A stretch of DNA of 64,000 bases, taken from assembly GCA_029203145.1 (NCBI GenBank), contig CP119309.1, positions 1,327,001 to 1,391,000 on the forward strand. The letters are read 5' to 3'. Shown here piece by piece: positions 33,133 through 41,724 of the stretch. Both the position numbers and the translations under genes were made by a program. The notes below the pieces were generated by a model. That model searched no databases. It was given only the letters and a program-made list of their open reading frames with translations, and was not told the origin of the DNA. The DNA comes from Candidatus Brevundimonas phytovorans (GTDB lineage: Bacteria; Pseudomonadota; Alphaproteobacteria; Caulobacterales; Caulobacteraceae). Each line of letters opens with the position of its first letter. Position 1 is the stretch's first letter.

Positions 33133-33175
33133 GAAGGCTCCTTCAAGCTGAAGCCTCCCATACCGTCGATATTCG

Positions 33176-34960
33176 TCAACCCGCCAGTGCTTCCACGCTC
33201 AGGCCCTGCAGCAGCTCACCGCCCTGACCCACGGCGGCCAGGCGGCTGGAGGCGTGGCCCAGGACGTTGGCGGCGTAGAATTCATACAGGTCCAGCTTGC
33301 CTTGCAGCCAGACGGGATCGCCAGCGCCGGCGTCCAGACGCGCCTTCGCGGCCAGGGCGCCCTTGGCTAGCATCCAGCCGCCGACCACGTCGCCCATCAG
33401 CTTCAGATAGGCGTCGGCGCCGGCCAGGACGTCGGCGGCGCCATCAGCGGCGGCCTTGCGGTCCAGCAGCCAAAGGGTGGCGTCCTCGACGGCCTCGATG
33501 GCCGTGGCGAAGCGCTCGACCGGCTTGCCGACATAGAGGCGGTCAATCTCGACCAGGGTCGCCTTCATGTCAGCGATCAGGGCGTGGGCCGACTGGCCGC
33601 CGTCCATCGACAGCTTGCGGCCGACCAGATCCATGGCCTGAATGCCGTTGGTGCCCTCGTAGATCGGGCTGATGCGGGCGTCGCGATAGTATTGGGCCGC
33701 GCCGGTTTCCTCGATGAAGCCCATGCCGCCGTGGACCTGAACGCCCAGCGAGGCGACCTCGCAGCCGATGTCGGTGGACCAGGCCTTGGCGATGGGGGTG
33801 AACAGGTCCTCGCGGCCCTTCCACAGCTTGCGGTCGGCCTCGGTGGCGGCGTGCTTGGCCAGGTCGGCGGCGACGCCGGTGGACAGGCAGATGGCGCGGG
33901 CGGCGGCGATCTTGGCCTTCATGACGCCCAGGGTGCGGCGCACGTCGGGGTGGTCAAAGATCGGGGCGTTCTTCTCGCCGGTCCAGACGCTGCGGCCCTG
34001 ACGGCGGTCCAGGGCATAGGCGAGGGCGTGCTGATAGGCGCGCTCGGCGATGCCGACGCCCTCGACACCGACGGCCAGGCGGGCGGCGTTCATCATCACG
34101 AACATATGGGCCAGGCCCTCGTTCGGACGGCCGACCAGTTCGGCGCGGGCGCCCTCATAGGCCATGACGCAGGTGGGCGAGGCGTGGATGCCCAGCTTGT
34201 GCTCGACCCCGACCGGGTGGAAGGCGTTGCGTTCGCCCAGCGAGCCGTCGGCGTTGACCGCGAACTTGGGCGTCAGGAACAGGCTGATGCCCTTGGGGCC
34301 GGCAGGGGCGTCGGGCAGGCGGGCCAGCACCAGGTGGACAATGTTGTCCGTGGCGTCGTGGTCGCCCCAGGTGATGAAGATCTTCTGGCCGTTCAGGGCA
34401 TAGGTGCCGTCGCCGTTCGGGGTGGCCGTGGTGGTCAGAGCGCCCAGATCGGAGCCGGCGTGCGGCTCGGTCAGGACCATGGCCCCGGTCCATTCGCCCG
34501 AGACCAGCTTGGGCAGATAGGTCGTCCGCTGGTGTTCCGTGCCGACCGCTTCCAGCGCCTCGATCGAGGCCAGGGAAAGCATGGGGCAGAGGCCGAAGGC
34601 CATGTTGGCGGCGTGGACGGTTTCATAGGCCGCCAGTTCCAGCGCCTTGGGCAGGGCCTGGCCGCCGGCCTCGACCGAGGCGGTCAGGCTGGTCCAGCCG
34701 CCTTCGGCGAACTGCTTGTAGGCCTCGGCGAAACCGGGGGCGGCGGTGACGGCGCCGTCCGCATACTTGGCGCCGGCCAGGTCGCCCGGGCGGTTCAGCG
34801 GGGCCAGGACCTGTTCCGAGAATTGACCGGCGGCTTCCAGCACCGCGCCCATGACGTCGGCGTCATAGTCGGGAAAGGCGCCCGTGGCGGCGACCTGATC
34901 AATGCCGGCGACGGCCTCCAGGGCGAAGGCGAGGTCACGGACGGGGGCGCGGTAGCTCAT
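33176..34960 (-). CDS. Acyl-CoA dehydrogenase
   Basis: A 594-residue FAD enzyme that forms the trans-2,3 double bond in acyl-CoA during beta-oxidation. Family motifs are MVLTEPHAGSDLG, FITWGDHD, MMNAARL and YEGTNGIQAMDLVGRK, whose Glu is the catalytic base. The ~600-residue length with a C-terminal extension matches the subgroup often annotated as DmdC-like (3-methylmercaptopropionyl-CoA dehydrogenase), but substrate cannot be fixed. The ATG at 34960 was chosen over 34984 because family sequence begins with MSYRAPVRDL. It is divergent from the cytochrome b561 gene. Confidence 0.92.
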   Translation of the reverse strand: MSYRAPVRDLAFALEAVAGIDQVAATGAFPDYDADVMGAVLEAAGQFSEQVLAPLNRPGDLAGAKYADGAVTAAPGFAEAYKQFAEGGWTSLTASVEAGGQALPKALELAAYETVHAANMAFGLCPMLSLASIEALEAVGTEHQRTTYLPKLVSGEWTGAMVLTEPHAGSDLGALTTTATPNGDGTYALNGQKIFITWGDHDATDNIVHLVLARLPDAPAGPKGISLFLTPKFAVNADGSLGERNAFHPVGVEHKLGIHASPTCVMAYEGARAELVGRPNEGLAHMFVMMNAARLAVGVEGVGIAERAYQHALAYALDRRQGRSVWTGEKNAPIFDHPDVRRTLGVMKAKIAAARAICLSTGVAADLAKHAATEADRKLWKGREDLFTPIAKAWSTDIGCEVASLGVQVHGGMGFIEETGAAQYYRDARISPIYEGTNGIQAMDLVGRKLSMDGGQSAHALIADMKATLVEIDRLYVGKPVERFATAIEAVEDATLWLLDRKAAADGAADVLAGADAYLKLMGDVVGGWMLAKGALAAKARLDAGAGDPVWLQGKLDLYEFYAANVLGHASSRLAAVGQGGELLQGLSVEALAG

Positions 34961-35082
34961 GGCGGTCTCCAGAATCTTCAACATGCTTCTGACGCCGAGG
35001 GCGGCGATGATGCAAGGGTGCTTGGACTTTGGTCGTGGTTCGCGGCAATCTCTGCCCCAGTGCCGTCGCGGAAGGAAAGACC

Positions 35083-35634
35083 TTGGCCGAGCCTCGAAAC
35101 CGCTATTCGACCGTGTCGTTGATCCTGCACTGGGTCATCGCCTTGGCCGTGGTGGCGCAAATCCTGTTGATCATGGCCCACGACGCGACCGAAGGCGCGC
35201 TATCGCGAGAGTTCACCCAGACCCACAAGGCCGTGGGGGTGACGATTCTGGTGCTGACGCTGGCGCGGCTGGGGTGGCGACTGGCCAACCCGTTGATCGC
35301 CCTGCCGCCGGAGACGCCGAGGTGGGAGCGGATTCTGTCGCGCGGGACACAAATCGCCTTCTACGCCGTCCTGCTGATCATGCCGCTGACCGGGTGGCTG
35401 GCGTCGTCGGCCGCCGGGCGCGACATCAGCTGGTTCGGCCTGTTCCAGTGGCCCCTGCTGCCGATCGGCGGCGGGCGCGAGGCGGCGGGCCAGTTTATGG
35501 ACACGCACGAGATGGTGGCCAAGCTGCTCTATCTGCTGATCGTCCTGCATGTCGGCGGCGCGCTGAAGCACCAATTCATCAACCGGGACAACGTGCTGCA
35601 CCGCATGATCCCCCTGATCCCGCGCCGGCCATGA
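35083..35634 (+). CDS. Cytochrome b561-family membrane protein
   Basis: A 183-residue inner-membrane di-haem protein with four helices. Haem-ligand histidines are in ILHWVIAL, TQTHKAVG, DTHEMVAK and LHVGGALKHQFI. Such proteins pass electrons between quinones and periplasmic acceptors, including superoxide. The start chosen is TTG at 35083, six bases after GGAAGGA; an upstream GTG frame start (35029) lacks such a site. The next gene's ATG overlaps its stop. Confidence 0.88.
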   Translation: MAEPRNRYSTVSLILHWVIALAVVAQILLIMAHDATEGALSREFTQTHKAVGVTILVLTLARLGWRLANPLIALPPETPRWERILSRGTQIAFYAVLLIMPLTGWLASSAAGRDISWFGLFQWPLLPIGGGREAAGQFMDTHEMVAKLLYLLIVLHVGGALKHQFINRDNVLHRMIPLIPRRP

Positions 35635-36551
35635 AGGGCGACACCCCTGAGATCGCCGCAGAGGCGCTTAAGACCGGCCGGCTGGTCATGCTGCCGACCG
35701 AGACGGTCTATGGGCTGGCGGCTGACGCCTCGAACCCGCAAGCGGTGGCGCGCATCTTTGAAGCCAAGGGAAGACCGCGCTTCAACCCCTTGATCGCGCA
35801 CGTCGCCAACGCCCTGGACGCCGAGACGATCGCCGTGTTCGACGACCGCGCGCGGGCGTTGGCCGAGGCCTTCTGGCCCGGCCCCCTGACCATCGTGGCG
35901 CCGGTGCGGGACCGCGAGCGGGTCTGCGATCTGGCCCGCGCCGGTCTGGACAGCGTGGCTGTGCGGGTGCCAGGGCATCCGCGCGCCAGGGCGGTGATCG
36001 CGGCCTTTGGCGGGGCGGTCGTCGCGCCTTCGGCCAACCGTTCGGGCCGCCCCAGTCCGACGACGTTTGACGACGCGCTGGAGGAGACCGGCCATGCGGT
36101 CGGCGCCGCCGTGGACGGCGGGCCGTGCGCGGTCGGTGTCGAGAGCACCGTCGTGTCCGTGCTGGACGGTCAGGTGGCCCTGCTGCGTCCCGGTTCGGTG
36201 ACGCGCGAGGAGTTGGAGGCCGTGGTCGGGCCGCTGGCCGAGAACGGGCAGGGGCATCGCTCGCCCGGCCGACTGGCCCTGCATTACGCCCCCGACGCCC
36301 CGGTGCGGATCGAGGCCGAGGCGGCAAAGGAAGGCGAAATCCTGCTGGGCTTTGGCCCCGCCGTCGGCGAGCCGCGCTGGAGCCTGAGCCCGACCGGCGA
36401 TCTGCGCGAGGCGGCGGCCAATCTGTTCCGCCTGCTGCGTGAAGCCGACCGCACCAAGCCCGCCGGCATCGCCGTGTCGCCGATCCCGGCGACGGGGTTG
36501 GGCGAGGCGATCAATGATCGACTGCGACGCGCGGCGGGCTTCGTCGGCTGA
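35631..36551 (+). CDS. L-threonylcarbamoyladenylate synthase (Sua5 type)
   Basis: A 306-residue enzyme that makes threonylcarbamoyl-AMP for the t6A37 modification of tRNAs reading ANN codons. The YrdC domain (1-~190) carries LVMLPTETVYGLAADA, RPRFNPL and APSANRSGRPSPT. The extra C-terminal Sua5 domain follows the linker SPGRLALHYAPDAP, which separates this from short TsaC proteins. The start at 35631 overlaps the cytochrome gene (ATGA). Confidence 0.94.
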   Translation: MKGDTPEIAAEALKTGRLVMLPTETVYGLAADASNPQAVARIFEAKGRPRFNPLIAHVANALDAETIAVFDDRARALAEAFWPGPLTIVAPVRDRERVCDLARAGLDSVAVRVPGHPRARAVIAAFGGAVVAPSANRSGRPSPTTFDDALEETGHAVGAAVDGGPCAVGVESTVVSVLDGQVALLRPGSVTREELEAVVGPLAENGQGHRSPGRLALHYAPDAPVRIEAEAAKEGEILLGFGPAVGEPRWSLSPTGDLREAAANLFRLLREADRTKPAGIAVSPIPATGLGEAINDRLRRAAGFVG

Positions 36552-36851
36552 TCGCCGTTGCACTGCGCTAAGAAAAAAACAGTCCAATTGGTGCAATGAG
36601 CGGAGGGCGCAGCCGCAGCGCGCCGGGCTGTTAAGCGAGGCGGCTGGGCGTGGGGCGGGAGCCGGGGTCCTGATGCGGACGGCGGCGAGCGGGTTTGTCA
36701 AAGACCGTCTGAAGGTCTGCAGTGTGACGCGACCGGTCGCTCAGGCGAGCCATTTGGCCGTGGGGGCTCGCGACGCCGGGTTTTATCAGGGATTGGCGCA
36801 CGGCGTTGCGATAGCGGAGCCGCGACAGTGCGCAGACCGCAGCTTCTTCGC
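36552..36851. other. 300-bp intergenic region between convergent genes
   Basis: Between sua5 and the patatin gene I see no credible coding sequence; several frames are open because of GC bias but none has a start with a ribosome binding site or family-like sequence. It contains the second T-rich inverted-repeat element at 36557-36602. I found no tRNA-like fold and recognise no known small RNA. Confidence 0.55.
36557..36602 (-). repeat. T-rich inverted-repeat element, copy B
   Basis: Read on the minus strand, ATTGCAC and GTGCAA flank a core with ACTG and seven T residues, as in copy A at 28119-28167. It begins six bases after the sua5 stop codon. Each copy lies downstream of a gene on its own strand (patatin here, ABC-M1 for copy A). 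Confidence 0.5.
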
Positions 36852-37877
36852 CTAAAGGAAACGGGCCTTCAGATCGACGCTTGAGGCCTGGCCGACCTGA
36901 GGCGCGCAGGTTTCCAACCATTGCTCCGCCGCTTGCCGTCCGCGCGACTTCAGGTCGTTGAGGAAGCTCCATTCGGTGTCGAACTTGGTCGACAGCGACA
37001 GACTGCCCAGCCAGTCGTCGGCCTCGATGGCGTGCATGCGGACGGCGCGATGGCGGTCCTCGTTGCGGCTGAGCCTGCCCTCGGCGATCAGGTCCTGAAC
37101 GAAGGCGACGGCGCGCAGTTCGGCCACCAGCGGCGCATTAAACAGGATCTCGTTCAGCCGATCCATGATCTCGCCTGCCTCACGCGGGGCATCGTCGCGG
37201 ACGAAGGGGTTCAGCGGCAGCAGCAGGAGGTCGTCCGGCGTGTCGGCGTAGAACAGCGGCCACAGCGCCGGATTGGCCAGATAGCCGCCGTCCCAGTAGG
37301 GCTCGCCCTCGATCTCGACCGCCTGAAACAGATGCGGCAGGCAGGCCGAGGCCAGCAGAACGTCGGGGGTGATCTCAGGTGTTCGGAACAGGCGCGACCG
37401 ACCGGCGCGAACCGCCGTGGTGGAGACGATCAGCTGGATCTTGGAGCCCCGCACAGCATCGAAATCGACAGCGGTTTCCAGCACGCGCTTCAACGGGTTC
37501 AGGTTGAACGGGTTGAAAGAGTAAGGGCTCATCGACATGGCCAGCGTCTCGCCCGCCTTCCACATCGGGCTGTCCTTGAGCCAGCCGGGGGTAAGGGCCT
37601 TGGACCAGATAGCGCTGTCGCCGAAGACGTTGCGGCCGCCGGATTGATTGACCTCACGCCACAGCTTGTCCAGCGCGGCGCGGCCGCCCTCGGCGCCGCC
37701 CTGTTCCAGTCCGGTGATCAGGGCCGCAGCGTTCATCGCCCCCGCCGAGGCGGCGGTGACAGCGCGGATGTCGAGAAGGTCGGCCTCAAGAAGCCGGTCC
37801 AGCACGCCCCACTGAAAGGCGCCGTGCGAGCCGCCGCCCTGAAGCGCCAGGCAGATGGGTTTGCGTTTCGTCGCCAT
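36852..37877 (-). CDS. Patatin-like phospholipase
   Basis: A 341-residue lipid acyl hydrolase. The oxyanion motif GGGSHG (14-19) and the nucleophile Ser44 in ASAGA, with Asp in WDGGYLANP, form the Ser-Asp dyad; the usual GxSxG has Ala as its first residue. No signal peptide is seen, so it is cytoplasmic or acts from inside on membrane lipids. GAGTGAGGT precedes the ATG at 37877. A REP-like palindrome separates it from the 3-hydroxybutyrate dehydrogenase gene upstream. Confidence 0.9.
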   Translation of the reverse strand: MATKRKPICLALQGGGSHGAFQWGVLDRLLEADLLDIRAVTAASAGAMNAAALITGLEQGGAEGGRAALDKLWREVNQSGGRNVFGDSAIWSKALTPGWLKDSPMWKAGETLAMSMSPYSFNPFNLNPLKRVLETAVDFDAVRGSKIQLIVSTTAVRAGRSRLFRTPEITPDVLLASACLPHLFQAVEIEGEPYWDGGYLANPALWPLFYADTPDDLLLLPLNPFVRDDAPREAGEIMDRLNEILFNAPLVAELRAVAFVQDLIAEGRLSRNEDRHRAVRMHAIEADDWLGSLSLSTKFDTEWSFLNDLKSRGRQAAEQWLETCAPQVGQASSVDLKARFL

Positions 37878-37887
37878 ACCTCACTCC

Positions 37888-37997
37888 GTTATCCCGGCCA
37901 CAGCGTAGCGAAGAGCCGGGGCCGCCGGAAGCGCGAGCGCCGGGACAGTCGTGTCTCTAGCGGTCCTGGATAACGGCTGCGCCGTTTCCGGGATGAC
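37888..37997. repeat. REP-like composite palindrome
   Basis: Outer arms GTTATCCCGG (37888-37897) and CCGGGATGAC (37988-37997) pair with one G-U. Inside, AACGGC-TGC-GCCGTT (37973-37987) is a perfect small hairpin and CCCGGC/GCCGGG pairs are also present. The whole looks like a dispersed intergenic repeat of the kind common in Caulobacterales. Confidence 0.6.
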
Positions 37998-38008
37998 GGG
38001 GGCGCGGC

Positions 38009-38806
38009 CTATTGCGCGGTCCAGCCGCCATCGACAGAGAAGTGCGAGCCGTTGGCCGAGGCGCCGAGATCGGACACCAGATAGAGGAAGATGCCCGCCA
38101 GTTCGTCAGTCGTGACGAAGCGCTTGGTCGGCTGCGAGCCCAAGATGACGTTCTTCATCACGTCCTCGGGCGTCATGCCGCGCGTGCGGGCCTGATCCTC
38201 GATCTGCTTGGCGACGATGGGGGTCTCGACGAAGCCGGGGCAGATGGCGTTGCAGGTGATGTTCTGCTGGGCCAATTCCAGCGCCACCGTCTTGGTGAAG
38301 CCGATCACGCCGTGCTTGGCGGCGACATAGGCCGACTTGAACGGGCTGGCGACCAGGCCGTGGGCCGAGGCGATGTTGACGATGCGCCCGCGGCCTTGCG
38401 CCTTCATGATCGGGATCGCCGCCCTGGTGGCGTAGAAGGTCGAGGACAGGTTGATCGAGATGATCTTCTCCCACGCCTCGGCGGGGAAGTTTTCGACAGC
38501 TTCGACGTGCTGGATGCCGGCGTTGTTGACCAGGATATCGAGGCGGCCCAGTTCGCGGTGCGCCGTGGCGACCATGTCGGCGATCTGATCCGGCTGGGTC
38601 ATGTCGGCGGGGTGGTAGAGGACGCGGACGCCGGTCTCAGCCGCCAGATCGGCGCGGGTCTGTTCGATGACCGCCGGATCGCCCAGGCCGTTCAAAACCA
38701 CGTCGCCGCCGCATTGCGCGACGGCGCGGGCCAGAGCCAGGCCGATGCCGGAGGTCGAGCCGGAGACGACGGCGACCTGGCCCTTGAGATCGTTCATGGC
38801 GAACAT
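38009..38806 (-). CDS. 3-hydroxybutyrate dehydrogenase (short-chain dehydrogenase)
   Basis: A 265-residue SDR enzyme that interconverts 3-hydroxybutyrate and acetoacetate with NAD(H), linked to polyhydroxybutyrate breakdown. The coenzyme motif is TSGIGLA, the NNAG motif is present, and the catalytic Ser-Tyr-Lys lie in NIASAHG and YVAAKHG. IQHVEAVENFP and the C-terminal HFSVDGGWTAQ are typical of bacterial BDH. Either 38806 or 38797 could be the start; neither has a good ribosome binding site. Confidence 0.9.
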   Translation of the reverse strand: MFAMNDLKGQVAVVSGSTSGIGLALARAVAQCGGDVVLNGLGDPAVIEQTRADLAAETGVRVLYHPADMTQPDQIADMVATAHRELGRLDILVNNAGIQHVEAVENFPAEAWEKIISINLSSTFYATRAAIPIMKAQGRGRIVNIASAHGLVASPFKSAYVAAKHGVIGFTKTVALELAQQNITCNAICPGFVETPIVAKQIEDQARTRGMTPEDVMKNVILGSQPTKRFVTTDELAGIFLYLVSDLGASANGSHFSVDGGWTAQ

Positions 38807-38870
38807 GCAGAGAAAACCCGTGGATTAGTATGCTGCCAAGCAGCCTAACCGCAGTCGTTCAATCTGGCGA

Positions 38871-39644
38871 TCAGGAATTTCCCTCTCTGATGAATATCCA
38901 GTCCGCATCCGTCGAAAGCGCCTTGTCGAAGCGGTAGCCGTCGCGGTCGAAGGCCTTGAGATCCTGGGCTTTTTCGATGCGATTCTCGATGGCGTAGCGG
39001 GCCATGGCGCCGCGCGCCTTCTTGGCGAAGAAGGAGATGATGCGGGCCTCGCCGTCCTTGCGTTCCTTGAAGTGGGGCGTGATGACCGGCAGCTTCAGCG
39101 CCTTGGCGTCGACGGCGCCGAAATATTCCTGGCTGGCCAGATTGACCAGGGTGCGGTCGGGCAGGGGCGCCGCGTCCTCGTTCAGGCGCAGCGAGATGCG
39201 CTCGCCCCAGAAGTCGTAGAGGGTGGCGCCGCGCGGGGTCTTCAGGCGCGTGCCCATCTCCAGCCGATAGGGCTGGATGGCGTCCAGCGGACGCAGCAGA
39301 CCGTAGAAGCCCGAGAGGATCCGCAGGTGATCCTGAGCCCAGGCCAGATCGGCGGGGGCCAGCGAGCGCGCGTCCAGTCCATCATAGACGTCGCCGGCGA
39401 AGGCGAAGACGGCCTGGAGCGCGCCCTCGGTCGTCTCGTTGTCGAAAGCCTGGAAGCGTTCGTAATTCAGGTCGGCCAGAGCGTCGGAGATCGACATCAG
39501 GCGGCGCAGGTCGGCCCGGCTCAGCTTGCGCGTCACCTTGGCCAGCTCGGCGGTCTCATCGGCGCAGCGACGCGGGGTCGCGGGCACGTTGAGGGCAGGG
39601 GGCGTGAAGTCCAGCCGTTTGGCCGGGGACAGGACGATCAGCAA
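38871..39644 (-). CDS. yaaA: Peroxide stress protein YaaA
   Basis: A 257-residue member of the YaaA/DUF328 family, which in E. coli limits intracellular iron and DNA damage during peroxide stress and binds DNA. Family sequence begins at LIVLSPAKRLDF, so the TTG at 39644 is the probable start; an ATG 13 codons earlier (39683) adds residues absent from relatives. Conserved stretches FNGDVYxGL-like (FAGDVYDGLDA), ILSGFYGLLRPLD and PYRLEMGTRL are present. A GGAG lies about eleven bases before the TTG. Confidence 0.9.
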   Translation of the reverse strand: MLIVLSPAKRLDFTPPALNVPATPRRCADETAELAKVTRKLSRADLRRLMSISDALADLNYERFQAFDNETTEGALQAVFAFAGDVYDGLDARSLAPADLAWAQDHLRILSGFYGLLRPLDAIQPYRLEMGTRLKTPRGATLYDFWGERISLRLNEDAAPLPDRTLVNLASQEYFGAVDAKALKLPVITPHFKERKDGEARIISFFAKKARGAMARYAIENRIEKAQDLKAFDRDGYRFDKALSTDADWIFIREGNS

Positions 39645-39738
39645 GGCGACACAGGCTCCGAAACATCGGGAAGCGGGCCTCATAGGCCGCTTCCGTGACG
39701 ATTTGAACCGTCGGCGGCGTCACATGCGGTCGTGAGGC

Positions 39739-41142
39739 CTAGAAGAGGACCGCCGGATTCATGATCCGCTGCGGGTCGATGGCCTGACGGACAGCCTGCA
39801 TGGTCGCGATCTCCAGCGGCGACTTGTAACGGCGCGCCTCGTCGGTTTTGAGCCGCCCCAGACCGTGTTCCGCCGAGATGGAGCCGTTGTAGCGGGCCAC
39901 GATGTCGTGGACGATTTCGGAGCCTTGCATCCAGCGGGCGATGAAGGCGGGGACATCTTCGCCGACGCCGGGGATCACGTCATAGTGAAGGTTGCCGTCG
40001 CCGACGTGGCCGAAGACCGAGACACGGCAACCGGGGTGGAACTTCTCGACCGCCGCCGTGGCCTCGTCGATGAAGTCGGCGATTTGCGACACGGGGACCG
40101 AGACATCGTGCTTCCAGCCGCCGCCCTCGGGCTTGAGCCCCGCCGAGTGTTCTTCGCGCAGACGCCAGAAGGCGGCCTTCTGGGCGTCGTTCTGGGCGAT
40201 GGCGGCGTCGATGATCAGGCCTTCCTCGAAAGCGGCGGTCAGCAGCCGCTCCATGGCCGAATCGGCGCCGCCGGGCTCGCCCGAGGTCAGCTCGATCAGG
40301 ACGTACCAGGCGGGCGTGGATTCCAGCGGCTCGCGCGTGTCGGGAATGTTCTTGAGCACCAGGGCCATGCCGAGACGCTTCATCAGCTCGAAGGCCTCAA
40401 CCCCGCCGCCGGTCTCGGCCTTGGCGCGGGCCAGCAGGGCCACGGCGGCGTGGTGGCTTTCCAGCCCGACGATGGCCGTGGCGCGGCTGCGCATGATGGG
40501 GAAAAGCTTCAGCGTCGCCGCCGTGACGACGCCCAGCGTGCCCTCGGCGCCGATGAAAAGCTGCTTCAGGTCATAGCCGGTGTTGTCCTTGCGCAGGCGC
40601 TTAAGGCCATTGAACACCTGGCCGTCGGGCATGACGGCTTCGATGCCCAGCACCAGGTCGCGCATCATTCCGTAGCGCAGCACCGCCGTGCCGCCCGCGT
40701 TGGTCGAAATGACGCCGCCGATGGTGGCCGAGCCTTCAGCGGCGAGGCTGAGCGGGAAGAAGCGGTCCTTCTCCCGGGCCAGTTGCTGCGCCTCCAGCAG
40801 GGTGACGCCGGCCTCCAGCGTCATGGCGTCGTCCAGCGGCGTGACGTCGCGCACGGTGCGCAGCTTGCGCGTGGATAAAAGGACTTCGCCGAACGGAATC
40901 TGGCCGCCGACCAGGCCGGTGCCGCCGCCCTGGGTGACGACGGCGACGCCGTGGCGGGCGCAGATCGCGACGGCTGTGGCGACTTCTGCGGTCGTGCGCG
41001 GCTGCAGCAGGATCGGGGTTTCGCCCGTCCAGCGCCCGCGCCATTCGGTCAGCCAGGGGGCCATGTCGTCGGCGTCCTGGGTCCAGGCGCCGGGCAGGGC
41101 GGCTTTCAGCTCTTCGATGGCGGCGGGCGTGGGGAGGGTCAT
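39739..41142 (-). CDS. FAD-binding oxidoreductase, GlcD/D-2-hydroxyacid dehydrogenase family
   Basis: A 467-residue flavoprotein of the VAO fold. The FAD-binding half carries TQGGGTGLVGGQIP and GSATIGGVISTNAGG; the C-terminal half ends with the conserved SAEHGLGRLKTDE. Such enzymes oxidise D-lactate, glycolate or D-2-hydroxyglutarate. The start at 41142 gives MTLPTPAAIEELK; an earlier ATG at 41205 adds unrelated residues. Substrate remains open. It is divergent from the NUDIX gene. Confidence 0.9.
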   Translation of the reverse strand: MTLPTPAAIEELKAALPGAWTQDADDMAPWLTEWRGRWTGETPILLQPRTTAEVATAVAICARHGVAVVTQGGGTGLVGGQIPFGEVLLSTRKLRTVRDVTPLDDAMTLEAGVTLLEAQQLAREKDRFFPLSLAAEGSATIGGVISTNAGGTAVLRYGMMRDLVLGIEAVMPDGQVFNGLKRLRKDNTGYDLKQLFIGAEGTLGVVTAATLKLFPIMRSRATAIVGLESHHAAVALLARAKAETGGGVEAFELMKRLGMALVLKNIPDTREPLESTPAWYVLIELTSGEPGGADSAMERLLTAAFEEGLIIDAAIAQNDAQKAAFWRLREEHSAGLKPEGGGWKHDVSVPVSQIADFIDEATAAVEKFHPGCRVSVFGHVGDGNLHYDVIPGVGEDVPAFIARWMQGSEIVHDIVARYNGSISAEHGLGRLKTDEARRYKSPLEIATMQAVRQAIDPQRIMNPAVLF

Positions 41143-41219
41143 ATCCGCCTTGTGGCAAAAGGCGTGGCGTGGTGGAAGCGCAAAACCCTGCCTCCAGGCG
41201 GTCAATTTGCGGAGAAAAC

Positions 41220-41699
41220 ATGATTCCGACCCCGGCTGTGGGCGTGGTCTGCCTGAAAGGCGACGAAGTCCTGCTGATCCGGCGCGGCACGCCGCCGCGT
41301 CAGGGGGAGTGGAGCCTGCCCGGCGGGCGACTGGAGCCGGGCGAACGGCTGGCCGACGCGGCCTTGCGTGAACTGCGCGAGGAGACGGGCGTTGAGGCGG
41401 AGTTGATCGGTCTGATCGACGTGGTCGACGGCCTGTTTCCAGAGGCGGGGCGGCACTATGTCCTGATCGACTACGCCGCGCTGTGGACGGGCGGCGATCC
41501 GGTGGCGGGCGACGACGCCGCCGAGGCGGTGTTCGTGCCGTTCGAGGACGCGCTGCGGCGGGTGGACTGGTCCGAGACGCGGCGGATCATTCGTCGGGCG
41601 CGGGCGATGGCGGCGTCCCATGGAGCGAGAGGGGGCGCTGACGGCCTTGTCATCGCCGGTGAACCGGATTCGGTGGCGCGAGGGCAGGGCGACCGTTAA
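41220..41699 (+). CDS. NUDIX hydrolase
   Basis: A 159-residue pyrophosphohydrolase. The NUDIX box GGRLEPGERLADAALRELREE followed by TGV (residues ~32-55) fits the consensus. The N-terminal PTPAVGVVCLKGDEVLLIRRG is similar to ADP-ribose pyrophosphatases, but substrate is not determinable. GGAG lies six bases before the ATG at 41220. The SPFH gene starts 25 bases after the stop. Confidence 0.93.
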   Translation: MIPTPAVGVVCLKGDEVLLIRRGTPPRQGEWSLPGGRLEPGERLADAALRELREETGVEAELIGLIDVVDGLFPEAGRHYVLIDYAALWTGGDPVAGDDAAEAVFVPFEDALRRVDWSETRRIIRRARAMAASHGARGGADGLVIAGEPDSVARGQGDR

Positions 41700-41724
41700 G
41701 CTCCGCTCTCAACCGGAGGGGCTT

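Noticed and set aside
36552..36851. Open frames on both strands between sua5 and the patatin gene
   Set aside because: They follow from GC bias, have no ribosome binding sites, and their translations are Arg/Ala-rich without family-like patterns.
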